NCBI GenBank assembly: GCA_907165065.1
Contig: OU015550.1
Location: 5,801,501 to 5,865,500 of the forward strand
DNA length: 64,000 bases
Source: Caprimulgus europaeus
Taxonomy: Eukaryota > Chordata > Aves > Caprimulgiformes > Caprimulgidae
Direction: 5' to 3'
The notes beneath the pieces are model-generated. The model saw only the letters and a list, made by a program, of their open reading frames with translations. It ran no database searches and was not told the origin of the DNA. Below, one piece after another: positions 10,900-22,075 of this stretch. The position numbers were made by a program, and so were the translations under genes. Numbering within the stretch: position 1 is the stretch's first letter; each line of letters begins with the position of its first letter.

Positions 10900-13800
10900 T
10901 TGAGGCTGCACCTGGTTGTCACCAACACCCAGTGCCCCCAAACAGCAGCGTGTTCCCTGCATTCCTGGCGTGCCCAGGAGCTTTAGGAGAAGTTGTAGCC
11001 CTGCTGGAATGGACAACATGTGTACACACAAAATAACAGAGCACAGCTGCTCCCAGAAGCAGATGAAACATTACCCTCAGTTTGTAGCTGAGGGATGAGC
11101 ACTGGTGTGAGCAGTGTGATGGGGCACAGCACAGCACAAGGGCTGCAGCTCAGCCTGGGCAGCTCCGTGTGTCTGTTCCTGGGCTGCCACAACCAACTGC
11201 TGCTGCTCTTCCTCCAGAGCCTGCCTGGCTGAAAGTCCCTGTGTGGCACTTTCCAGGGACACACAGACAACGTCTGCAGCAACTTGCCCAAAAACACTTG
11301 GGGCACCCAGTGGCCCCATGCCAACTCTCTCCTGCCCACCACAGAGGCAGAGCTGGAGCTCCCTCTGCCACAGGGCATCTCCCCACTCCTGCCTCCCCCC
11401 TCGAGTACCTGGCCACTTGCCACCCTTGGCACGCACAGGGACACAGAGGCCACATTTTGTTTACCCTCCTCGCTCAGGAGAAAGCCCAGGGCTGCACAGG
11501 GAGGACACATCTCACCACCCACCTTGAAAAGAAGCCCACGTGGCCAACTGGCCGTGGCACAGCGGGGTGGGCAACCCCACATCTGCCCGCTCCGAACAGA
11601 CTCGCAGGCTGTGCTCCCCCACAATGCGGGCTTTGTTCCCGGCTCTGGCACGTCCGAGGGTGTCAGTGACACTGAAAAGCTTTGACTGGCCCTTTCTGTT
11701 TGTTTTCTTGGCACACGCCAGTATCGTTTCAATAGCCCAACCCCGGCGCTGCCCCGCACCTCGCGTGTGACTGACGCTGTGATTCAACAGCGGCTTTGCC
11801 CAGGGAATGGGCAGAGCAGAACGCGACGGCTCCCAGCCCCTCTGATGCCTGCTCAGCTCTCTGCCTGCTTCCTGAGACAGCATCACGCACCCCAGGCTGG
11901 GTGGGCTGTGGGGCTCACCCCTCGGATGCCCACATCCCATGGGATGTTGCCTTTCCAGCGGGATGAGGAGCTCTGGGGCAGCATCGGGGGAGATTCAGCG
12001 CAGCCATCCCAGACCCTGCTCAGCTCCTTGTAGCCGGTTGTGAAGGTCGGCCGCACGCTGCAAGGCAGGCACACAAGCACCCCTCGATTCCCTGTTTTGT
12101 GAACCATTTCAGGGTTCTTCAAACTGTTTAAATATTGCAAAAACCTAGGAGGAAAGTCACAGGCACGACTGGTTTGTGTAATTTTATAGAGCCTTGAAAA
12201 TCCAAAGCACCTGAAAGCCCCAAGTAGCTTTAAAGGTCACAGAGTCGTGTCATTACTGTTCTCAAAGCCTGACCATGGTCCCACCACTCGTTTGCTCCAG
12301 GAACACTGCCGTAGTCTCCACGGCTTTTTGGTAAGTATTGCTCCCTAACTACCCGACGCCGTCCTTGCCAGTCAATTTTCTGCTACTCCATCACTCTCCC
12401 ATTTGTATATCATTACACACAGCCATCAAAAATACAATTTAGGAACCTGACCACCGGTGTGAGAAACAAACCCTCCTAAGTATATCCCAAACCCTCTAAT
12501 TCTGAAAGAAAATGAGCTTTAAGCCCTTTCCCCCAAAGAAGAAAACCACTGTCCCATGGCCGCTGCAGCACGCCAGCCCCGTTATCACACACAGGCACAC
12601 GGGCCAGGGGGTGATTACCAAACAGAACAGCTCAGGAGATGGCACTGGCAGCTTTTGATGCTTAAAAATCGTGTGGGAGACACTCCCTGTGCCATGCCCG
12701 GTGAGCTGATGAGGTGAGACACACAAACCCACTCCAGACATCCCACAGGAACCCCAGAGCTGTTCCCATCAGGACCTGCAGCAAGGAGATGTTCCCGCTG
12801 GTTCTCACCAATAGCCATGGTCACGCTCATTTCTTCCAGCATCCTTGGAAGACAAATTTCCTGCTGGAGTAATACCTTAATGCATTTCAATAGGTTTATG
12901 CTGAGTCTAAATTTGGCCCTGCATATTTTACTCCCAAGCTTAGTAATCAGTAGTGGAAATAATTTGCTGTTGGCTGCTCTGATGTTGTCATCTTTTGTGC
13001 ATATCAAAATGACAAAGACATCAGGCCCTCAAAGTCCGATTGAAGAATAATTGGAAATCCAAAGTGGCACTAAATGTTATTTTCTAAATAAAATGCATTC
13101 AATTACAGAACATGAGGCTGGAAAGCATTAAAAAAGATTAGTTAGAGAAGAAAAAAAAAGTATTCAACCCTTCAGAGACTTCATTATATGCACAGGATCC
13201 CCTCTATTCTTTGGGACAGGCAGGAGATAAAAGCAAATGCAAAACAATGCAAATATTTCCAGCAGCCCGTGCTGTCCCAGAAGGGTCTGGATGCTTCTGC
13301 ACTCCTGGTTGTCATCTCAGCTGTTGCATCCAGTCCCTACCCACCAGGATATGTTTTCCCACTTCCATGACAAGCAGGCACAGCTGATTTCGTTTCCACC
13401 AGCACCTTTTGTTACACAAATAAACTCCCCGGGTTGTTTTCAAACACAGAAAGTTTGCTTCAATAAAGCAAATGTGTATTTACCAAACCCTGACGACCCG
13501 AAATGTTCCACCCCAGTGGCTGACAGCCCCTGTCCCCCAGCCCAGGGACTCCGTGCAATGGCAAGAGAAAGTGCAGGACAAGGATGGGCTGGAAGACAAA
13601 GGACAGGACATCTCTGCAGGCGTGTGGGTGGCAGCAGGCACCTGATGTCGGGTTGGTCCCCAAATCACCCCTGTCACCTGCCGAGGAGGAACACACCCAG
13701 ACCCTGGGGCTCAAAGGCAGAGGCTGCGTGACGAGGTGGCTGCTGCGTCTGTATATTGGTAACACCAAGAACAGAGCAGATGTGCTCAGAACTTCAGCAA

Positions 13801-15000
13801 ACACCACAATGGCATCGAGCGAAGGAGAACAAAGACAATCGTATTTCACACAGTAGGAGCCGGTAAACCCGTGCTTCGAGCAACAAAGTCCCAGCCAAAC
13901 AAACATGACCCCAAGTGGGATCTATGGCTCTGGCAGGCACAGTCACAGCCCACACAAACAGGGAAAGATGAGATGCATTTATCTCAGATACTTGGTTTCA
14001 GCAGCTTTCCCAAACCGCCCTGGCCCCTTGAATTAACACCCGCTGCCAAGCAAGCTGCAGAGCGGGGGGTGTCATTATTTACGTGTCTGATCGCTGTCTC
14101 CACAGAAGGATTAAGGACCAGGTGAGATTTCTTCGCATGCTAGCTTTCATTTTATTTTATTTTTTAAGAGAAGATAATTGTCACTTGAAATCATTCAGGT
14201 GCAGCCATGACAAACTGCTGACCTGCGGCTGATCTCGAGCAGCAACGACGAGATCTCAACCCCACCAACAAACCCACACTGGCAGTGGGGCGAGGGGGGA
14301 ACAGCCGACACACAACTGCAGGTGGATTTATTCCAGCCTTTGCTATAAGGCTGAAGGCTGGGAAGCCAAATCCCTCTCTCCCAGGGTTTCATTAGCTGGG
14401 AATGGCTTTCTAACGAGATTTACACAATCTAGCCTGGAGCCTACACATTTTGCTCTGCACCCAGAGACAATAACAACAGGGAGCTAAGGAGATGCCTTCT
14501 TTTTCTCTGGTCACCCATAATTCAAGACTGTTAGACCGCTGCCATCAACGTGATTACACAGAGTGCAAAAATAAAACAAAACCCTGCCCTTCTATAGCAT
14601 TAAGCCTCCAATTTCAACTGACCCAAGCCAGGAAAATTTATAGCTGTGGGGACCACATTCGGTCCATTAGGAACAGATAGGAAATTGCCAGCTGGGATCT
14701 AAATGACATTCTCACCTCTCCTTCCACCAGCCAGGAGCCCAGCTGGGGTGAACAGCCCCGCTCCTGCTGTTGTCCTCATCCCTGCAGACATCACAGACAG
14801 GGACCAGGGGCTGTTTTGGGGGTTCTCTCTGCATGCAGGGTGGTGGTAGGTGTAATCATGTTCTGAACCCCATTGCACCCCTGTGAGGACATGGAGAGCC
14901 CAAAGCTGACCATTTCCTTATACACTTTGGTGGATCAAGGTCCTTTGTTGGATGGAGATGTGTTTTTTCTGGAATGGTGCATCTTCTGCAGCAGCAAACC

Positions 15001-15047
15001 CACACCCTAAACCCAAACCCACACCCTAAACCCAAACCCACACCCCC
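15001..15047. repeat. Two-and-a-half copies of a 19-bp telomere-like unit
   Basis: The unit cacaccctaaacccaaacc occurs at 15001-15019 and 15020-15038, followed by a partial third copy. On the minus strand it reads as GGTTTGGGTTTAGGGTGTG, a mix of TTTAGGG-like and GTTTGGG words. It resembles degenerate telomeric sequence but is too short to call a true interstitial telomere. Confidence 0.85.
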
Positions 15048-15420
15048 AGTACCCACTGCTGCCACACAGGGATGCTTCTCCCACCAGTTCCACCAACATC
15101 CTGCTTGGATGAGGTGACAGGGACTGAACTGCATCCCAGGCCACCAGCGCTGAAAGCAAAGACCTAAAATGGAAAAACCCAGCCTGTCTTTGACTAACAA
15201 CTGGAGTTTGCACACCCCTCTCTGCACTCACAGGAATGCTGTTTCTGGCACAGTTTCTCCAGTAACGCTGTTTAGTGTGCTCAGCTCTTTTTTGGATGGA
15301 AGGATTTTTAGCCAATTCTTTTTGTGGGCAGAACTGTCGGCTCGCTCACACAGAGGCACAGCCACACGAGGAGTAGTTATTTTTTAACACTCATCCTCCC
15401 CTCTGATTCCTCCCCAAATT

Positions 15421-15476
15421 AAAAAAATAAACAAAAAAAAACCCCCAAAACCCCCAACAACAACAAAACCCCCCAA
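15421..15476. repeat. A/C low-complexity tract
   Basis: Alternating A runs and C runs with a short CAA repeat. The complementary strand is a G/T-rich pyrimidine-poor tract. No function is apparent. Confidence 0.85.
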
Positions 15477-17684
15477 CTTATCATCATGCTCCTATGGAGA
15501 TACTAACAGCACCCATGACACTGCCAGTCGCCCGCCTGTGAGTCACTTAAAGGGAAGGGAAAAAGGCTGCAACAACTGCAGCTTGTCAGGAGACAATGAA
15601 AACATCATTCATGAACCCTAAATATCACCCTTATCACAGCAGATTAGAAGGGAGATGCTCACTGAGTAGCTCAGATCCCGTGCAGCTGGGGCTACCAAGG
15701 GGCTACCCCATTACACAGCCTTTGTCCAGACAACTGGTGAGAGAAGCTGGCAGCTGGGCAGGCAGCAAGCCTCTACCAATTCCACCTTAAATATCAGTTG
15801 ACTTTGGCCATTTTGGTTTTGATTTCTATCACAGTAGTGTTCTGGAGTCCGCAGCACTGACTAGGAGCATTAAATGTGTACATCCCTGCCTTGGACAGTC
15901 TCCTGGGTCATTGCATCCCCAGGCTGAGGCAGCACAGAGCCCACCAACACCTGCACCTATCTCAGCTAAGAGACCCTCAGTGCTTGAGTTGTGTTTCTGG
16001 GCCCTGTGTTACTCAAATCTTCTTATTTCTCCACTGCTGGTATGGGGTTCCACATGGGTCTTTTAATTCAATTATCTGAAAGCATCTCCAATGTCTTGAC
16101 AACCTAATTTGGTCTCCTCCAGGTCTTTCAACACCACGTGCAGGAGAGCAGCAGGCACCATCCCACCCACGTGATGTGCTCAGTCTCTCCAGTTCTCTGA
16201 GCACTCAACTCAATGTCTATTTGAAAGGAAACATGAATACTAATTAAACAGCCAGAAGGGCACAGAGCAGATAAATATGTGTTGCAAGAGAAACTGGAGA
16301 GAGACACTCTGAAGTGGAGCCAGGGAGGGGAGGAGGCAATGTGTCATTGTTTGTGGTGGCACAACTTCAGAATGGTGCTCATCACTTAAAATACTCCTAC
16401 AACCAACCAAGCCCAGTGTTGTGTGAGTGTGCTGAACTTCATTTACTGCCTGAAAACCTTCCTCCTCCACTGCAACATCCGTGGCTGCCCTGACTTCAGC
16501 AACACACACACACAGAGAACAATATTTTGCTCCATCTGAAGGCTGGGTGAAGCCACATCGACATGCCAGCTTCAGCAGGCTCCAAAACACCCGTGCCAAC
16601 TCCTCTGCAACTGAGCAGCCTCCCGGGCTGCAGTCGGCAGACTGGAAGGATAACGATCATCTGAAGCATAATCTTTTCCTGCCATCTCTTAGATAAAAAA
16701 AATCCCAACATCTCCACTTTTTGTCTAACAGAGAAAACTGAGAAGTCATGGTAAAAAGACCAGATTCTACAGAGCGGCCCTGGCTCGCTCTCTGTTGAGC
16801 CCTTTGCAAACCCAGCAGAAACCTACAGGTTGAGCCTCTACTCAGGCTGGTATCAAGCACAAAATACTCTGCCCTGCTTTGTCTGTGCAGACCAGGAGCA
16901 GCTGAAATCAGTGACGCTGCTCTGCACATCCTTCAGGAGGCCAGAGCTACAGAGATGCTCTACATAACACAGGCACATGGAGGCAGAAACAGCAACATCC
17001 CACTTGAGCTTTGTTTTTTGCCATCAAAACCAGCACTTTGGCCCTGCCAGAGTTCAAGGTTTGAAGGAAAAAGTTCTCAGTCTGAGAAGAAAAAAAAACC
17101 AAACCAAAATCTAAAAATATTCACAGGTGTAGCTTGGCAGCAACAACAAAACCTCACTGGAAACTCAAGGGCTGCCAGGACAGATCCACCCAGTGCTCAG
17201 TCAAGCCTGGAAACACGCCGCCGGCTACAGCCACTTCCAGCTGCTTCACCAGGATGGGAACACAGTCCCCAAGCGCCCACAGACCTGGCCAGCTGCGTGA
17301 CACCGTGGTCCTCACTGTGCTGGCATCACCTTCCAGGAGCATCCCACTTCATGACCAGCACTTGGTGATTTGCTGATGAAGGTTAAATGCTTTCAAAGTA
17401 ATTTTGTGCACCAAAATCACCTGTTTATGAAGATGTATTTTCTTGTTAATGGTACATTTCTAAGAATCCAAATGAGTAACTGCAGCTGGGAAGGTGATGC
17501 TCACATTGCTGAAGACTTTGTAAACTATTTGTCCCTGCAAACCATGACTGGTGCCTTCTCTTCCTTTACTCACCTCACTGTGACCATGGAGCACTGAACT
17601 GAACAGTGATGAAATGAAGAATGGTCCTTTGCTACAGGACTAAGGATTTGGGAGGTTTCAGCTCAATCTCTTCCTCTCCCATAG

Positions 17685-17802
17685 ATTTCCTGTGTGACTC
17701 AGGATGGGTCACCTAGCATCTCTATGCTCCAATTCCTCATCTAAAAAGTGATATTGCTGCTCCATCTCATAGGGCTTTGGGGAGGATAAATCTGTTAGTG
17801 GA
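17685..17802 (+). mobile_element. MIR SINE (ancient), core and tail
   Basis: The order of blocks matches the MIR consensus from memory: tgtgtgactc, a degenerate ggtcac element, tctctatgctcc, then cctcatct with aaaagtg, and finally ctcatagggctttggggaggataaa. MIRs are tRNA-derived, L2-mobilised SINEs that spread early in amniote history, so the copy should be well over 100 million years old, and divergence by eye is high. No tRNA-like head is recognisable. Confidence 0.8.
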
Positions 17803-19951
17803 GAGCAAAATGTTCACAGGCTGGTGGTGTTGGGCTGCAAAGAAGTCAGGGAAAATCAGGCAGCTGTGCTAACCAAACAGGCAGGTAAGCACAGAGGAAA
17901 AAGAAAGAGGGAAAACATCCATCTCCCTGTGCAGGGAGCACTTTCTAAGCTTGATTACAATCAAGATTATTTCTTTTACACTCACACAGAAACCTTCAGG
18001 ACCCCACTGTCATTTCCCCTGGCACAGTCCCCTCCAGTGCTCTCAGTCTGGTCCCAGCAGACTTGGGGGGGAGCAGAGCCCCGGGCACGGCTGGGGCTGG
18101 CACGCAGCCCACGGCGCAGAGGGGAAGCCAGAGTGTTTAGTCTGCTGGGCACATTCCTGTGTGCTGCTCAAATAAATAGAAGATTATTAATGGAGCTCCT
18201 TTTGCTCGCTAGCATGGGCCAGAAACGCCGGAGTTATCGAGCGGCTGCCGAGGACGGCGCAGGGACGGGGCTGGGGGGGTTTCTCCAGGCAGGGTTTGGT
18301 GCTCAGGATCTGCACTGGGGATGCTGAACTTCCCTGCTCTCCTGAAACATCCCAGGCTTCCCAAGGAAACTCTGGACCTTCCTCCATCCCCGCAGTCTGG
18401 CACGTTCTAGGAAATCCCACCATTCTCACTGCTGCAGAGTTTTAACAGGGGAAACATTTCTGCCGGGGAAGGAGGAGGGAAAATGAGAACAAACCCCACA
18501 AACTCTTGTTTTTCTGCTTTGCAACCAGCCTTAACTTTTATAGTGAGTCCCAGCTTGCAACACCATTACAGCCAGTTCCCCTGGGGCACATCCATCATTT
18601 TCAACCTATCTGCAATCTGCAGGAAGTTTTTCCTGAACATTTCCGAACTTTTCAAAGCAGGAATTTTGTTTTAAAGCTGAATACTTGTTTGCATTCAAGC
18701 TGCACCAGTGGGACTGGCCTAAGGGTCCTACAGGCTGGTTGCAATCAGAGGTCTGGGCTAGGACTCACACTGCATTTTTTTTTAGCTCTGCTCATCTCAA
18801 AGTTATCACAGGAATCTGTGTTTGGAGCTGTGTTTCCCTCAACTGATCTGAAATGCAATAAATAAAATCCACTGAAAGCCAGAACCCAGTCCATCTGATT
18901 CTGCAGAACTTGCCAGAACCGTTGAGGGAATAAATAGAAAAGGGCAAAGGATTAACTCAGAGGTTAAGACTCAGGGTGGATCTGAACTCTCTTAAATCCC
19001 TCTGCCCCTTTGAGCCACGGAATTCAGTCTGATGCTGACACTGAGGTTCAAGGAAGAACCTGGAGCCAAACCTGGAGAGAAGATGCTGGAGGGGCTCTCA
19101 GCCACTGCCCATCCCACCCAGGGCCACCTGAAAAGGTGCCACATTGTCCCGAGCCTCCCAGCAAAGTGCCAAATGAGACAACTTGCTGTCCCTCCCTGCA
19201 GAGTCCTCATGGGGAAGAGATTCAACAGGGCAAGTGCCTGCACGTCCTCCGTGCTTCCTTCCTGCAAACTTCATCATAATAAAGTGACACTCTGCACCGT
19301 GTCCCTTTTTCCATTTCACCCTTCACTGGATCATTTTATGCATCTATTCCCATTGCTAATTCAAACTAATTAAAGTACAAAATAGAATAATTTGTGCAAT
19401 TTCAGAGCTCCCCTCACCATATTGTGAGTTATGTTGATTTTTACTTTTTTTTTTAGTGCCCAGTGTGAACAATTCCCCTCGTCACCGGCTGAACAGCCAC
19501 CAAACTCATTTTCTGAGAAGACAAACTATTGCAGCAGCATGGGAAGGGGGGAAGAGAAAAAGTTTAAAAAACTCTAGTAGGAAGGAATCTGAGGTTTGCT
19601 TTTAAATTTCATAGCTGGACACCGAGTATGAAATTTCAGATTTCTCCCTCAAGTAATTTTCTCTCTTGGGAATAGAGTTCTCTCCCTCTCTCATTACTCC
19701 TGTTAAGGACAGGAACCGTGTGTCTGTCTGTCCATCCATCCAAACATGCAAATCCTGCAGCAAACCCCCAGCTCTGCAGCGCTCCCTGCATGGCTCCAGC
19801 CCAGCCACGAACACCAGCATCACCCACAGAGACACACCAGGAACCCCAGCTCGCTGGGGAAACGGAGCTGGGGGGTGGTGGGAGGGAGGTGAGACCTTCC
19901 CACAGGGATGGAGGACATCGACTGTCCCCTTACAAACACCAACACACCGGT

Positions 19952-20131
19952 GTGCTGAGAACAGGGGGGTGCTGAGAACAGGGGGGGGCGCTGAGAACGG
20001 GGAGGGGTGCTGAGAACAGGGGGGTGCTGAGAACACGGGGTGGGTGCTGAGAACAGGGAGGGGGTGCTGAGAACAGGGAGGGGGTGCTGAGAACAGGGAG
20101 GGGGTGCTGAGAACAGGGAGGAGGGGGGGGT
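19952..20131. repeat. G-rich minisatellite, nine units of about 17-19 bp
   Basis: Nine repeats of a gtgctgagaacagggaggg type unit. The first five vary in length and G count, and the last four are an almost perfect 19-bp array. Each unit carries a run of three or more G, so the plus strand has many adjacent G runs. The reverse strand is open across it as PCSQHP and LFSAP repeats, which is a by-product of the array. Unit homogeneity at the 3' end suggests recent copy-number change. Confidence 0.97.
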
Positions 20132-21460
20132 GCATGGACATACACTGAAAGGAAATTCTGGAAATATTTCAGGAGTGTGGTTTCTTGCCTGAAAAGGAAA
20201 CAATAGGTCTGTGGAACCAGGAGGAATTGGAAAGGGAAGCAAATGCTGAAGTAAACACATGGGAACCCTGTGGCTGTGACTGGCAAGGGAAAAAATAGAC
20301 TCACACAAAGAAAAAACAAAGCAAAAACAAACAAACCCTGCAAGCAAACCTAGCAAGCACTTGAAAGAAACAACCACACGAGCAAGGTCTAAAATACATC
20401 TCGTTTAGTAAAAACAAACCTGCTGACCCCGATGTTGGGGCATTTTTTAACCACATTTTCCAGGAAACTTTGCTTTTCCAGTATTTGTTACCTTAAAGAC
20501 TTCTGCAATTAACTCTGCTCCGTTGAACACTCGAACATTTGGTGTCTGAACATAAATCTCCGCAGGTTGTGGGGCTGGAGGAGTGTCCTGGGACCAGCCT
20601 GGACACCAACACCTCAGTCTCACCATGACCAGAGCTCTGCATGTGTGACAAATGGCCTGCCAGCAGGCAGGGGAATGAGACAGCATGCTGTCCCACCTGG
20701 CTGGGCTGGGGTTTGGGGGTTTCTTTGGTCAATTGATGTTAATTAACACATCCTTCTTGTCAGGTAGATGTTGTTAATGATCTCAGACCAGGTTTTAGCT
20801 GAATTTCTTAATTATTCCTAATTGACTACAGGGAGGGAAGTGGAAAAAAATCCTGCATCAAATTTGAGGAGAGCACAGCACAAGTAGGGAGTGGTGGAAG
20901 AGGGTAGCAGAGAGCTGACGCAAACCTCCCCATGGAGCAGAGCAGGTCCTTGCTGCCCCAGAGCTGCAAGGACCACACTGCTCAGGGGGATTATCTCCTT
21001 CCCTCCTTCATCCCCCTGCTCTCCTCCCTCTTGCCCCAGCTCATGGCTCCTTCATGCCTTGCTGGTCATGAAGGAACACCAGTTGTGCAGGTGTTTATGT
21101 TCCCCAACGGGCTGGAGCAGCAGAAGGTCCCAGCCAGGATGGTGACACCAAGGGCCATGGCAAGTCCCTGCTGGGCAAGGCGTGCCCAGAGCCCCATGTC
21201 CTGCTGCATCCACAATTATCTGCACAGGAGCAGGATGAGCAAGATGAGCAGTTCATGGGAGGCAGGATCCTGGACACCTCTGGTGGGATTCAGCTGAGCC
21301 ATTTTCCTTGTCCCAGTGGTTCCAACTTTGCTAAGATTATGTCCAGCTAACTGGCTGTTCAACTAGCAGATAATGTAGTTAAAAATTTAATCAGTTCATT
21401 TTTTCCCTCTTGATGACTCCAGACCCTTTTATCCACATCTCTTGCATTTTTTATTGTGTT

Positions 21461-21577
21461 TTCTCAGTTCTTTTCAGGACACCATCAGTATTTACAGCCT
21501 CGCTCCTCCAGAATTGATGGACTTCCTTGTTTTTTTCAGCCCTCTTTCTAATTCCAACCTCTTTTAAATCATCTGGG
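21461..21577. repeat. Unclassified dispersed segment, copy A
   Basis: Shares an ordered series of words with 25242-25350 in the same orientation: ttctcagt, tttacagcctc, ttgatggac (tgatggacc in the other copy) and a tttaaatcatc or ttcaatcatc block, at similar spacing. It is not CR1 or MIR as I know them. It could be an old interspersed repeat or an ancient local duplication. Confidence 0.6.
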
Positions 21578-21959
21578 CAGCTCCCATCTGCCTCCCTCTC
21601 AATCAGCATCCAGAAGATTCAGCCCAAAGCAAAGCAGTTTTCAGAGAACTTAAACATCTCAGGGTTACAGGACAGGGAGCCACACAACAAATTACCCTCA
21701 GAGACTCCTGCAGATCTGCAGCTCCTGACACGGGGCCATTTGCAAAGCAAATATTTCACAGCTAACAGAGCAGACCAAAAGACAGTTTCTTTACTTAAAG
21801 CCACAATAATGTATATACAAGAGGGAGAGAGGGAATTTCACTCGGTGGAGGACCAACAGGTCTGAGCGAGCTCCAGCAGCGCTGCCCATGAGATGCTCAT
21901 AGCCAGGTCAATACTGGTCATACTGGTCAGTGTATATACTGGTGCACACATGGTAATGA

Positions 21960-22075
21960 TCATAGAATCACAGAATCATAGGGGTTGGAAGTGACCTCAG
22001 GAGATCATCCAGTCCAACCCCCAAATGATGTCTATGATCATCCAGTCCAACCCCCAAATGATGTCTAGAGCACCA
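21960..22075 (-). mobile_element. CR1 LINE 3' tail with internal 33-bp duplication
   Basis: On the minus strand it ends with the standard CR1 tail (ggttggactggatgatct block, ggtcacttccaacccctatgattctgtgattctatg-like order). Only about 80 bp of element is represented, because one 33-bp piece is present twice, at 22003-22035 and 22036-22068. The tail differs from the other three closely related copies, so it is another subfamily. The duplicate halves are identical over nearly all positions, so the duplication is later than the insertion. Confidence 0.92.

Larger units (their letters stand above)
10900..19951. other. Intronic stretch: MIR and small repeats, no gene
   Basis: Apart from the MIR, the telomere-like repeat and the A/C tract listed separately, this is unique sequence. 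The minus strand stays open from 10983 to 11759 (258 codons) in GC-rich sequence, but the translation is low in hydrophobic-core pattern, has no family resemblance and overlaps several other open frames; it is read as chance. A CpG-richer patch lies at about 18060-18290. A T run occurs at 19447-19455. Confidence 0.5.

Noticed and set aside
10983-11759. 258-codon minus-strand open frame
   Set aside because: Same reasons; composition follows local GC content, and several other frames are open on both strands.
16501-16515. CA-repeat microsatellite
   Set aside because: Only about six to seven CA units; too short to list as a notable repeat.
19820-20377. Minus-strand open frame with PCSQHPLPVLSTP-type repeats
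   Set aside because: It is the translation of the 19-bp minisatellite; the peptide periodicity comes from the DNA repeat.
20492-20598. Splice-like block on the minus strand reading PAPQPAEIYVQTPNVRVFNGAELIAEVFK before a gtaaca donor
   Set aside because: The peptide looks protein-like, but the acceptor is ambiguous (several AGs close together), it matches nothing I know, and it is not the plexin exon expected next.
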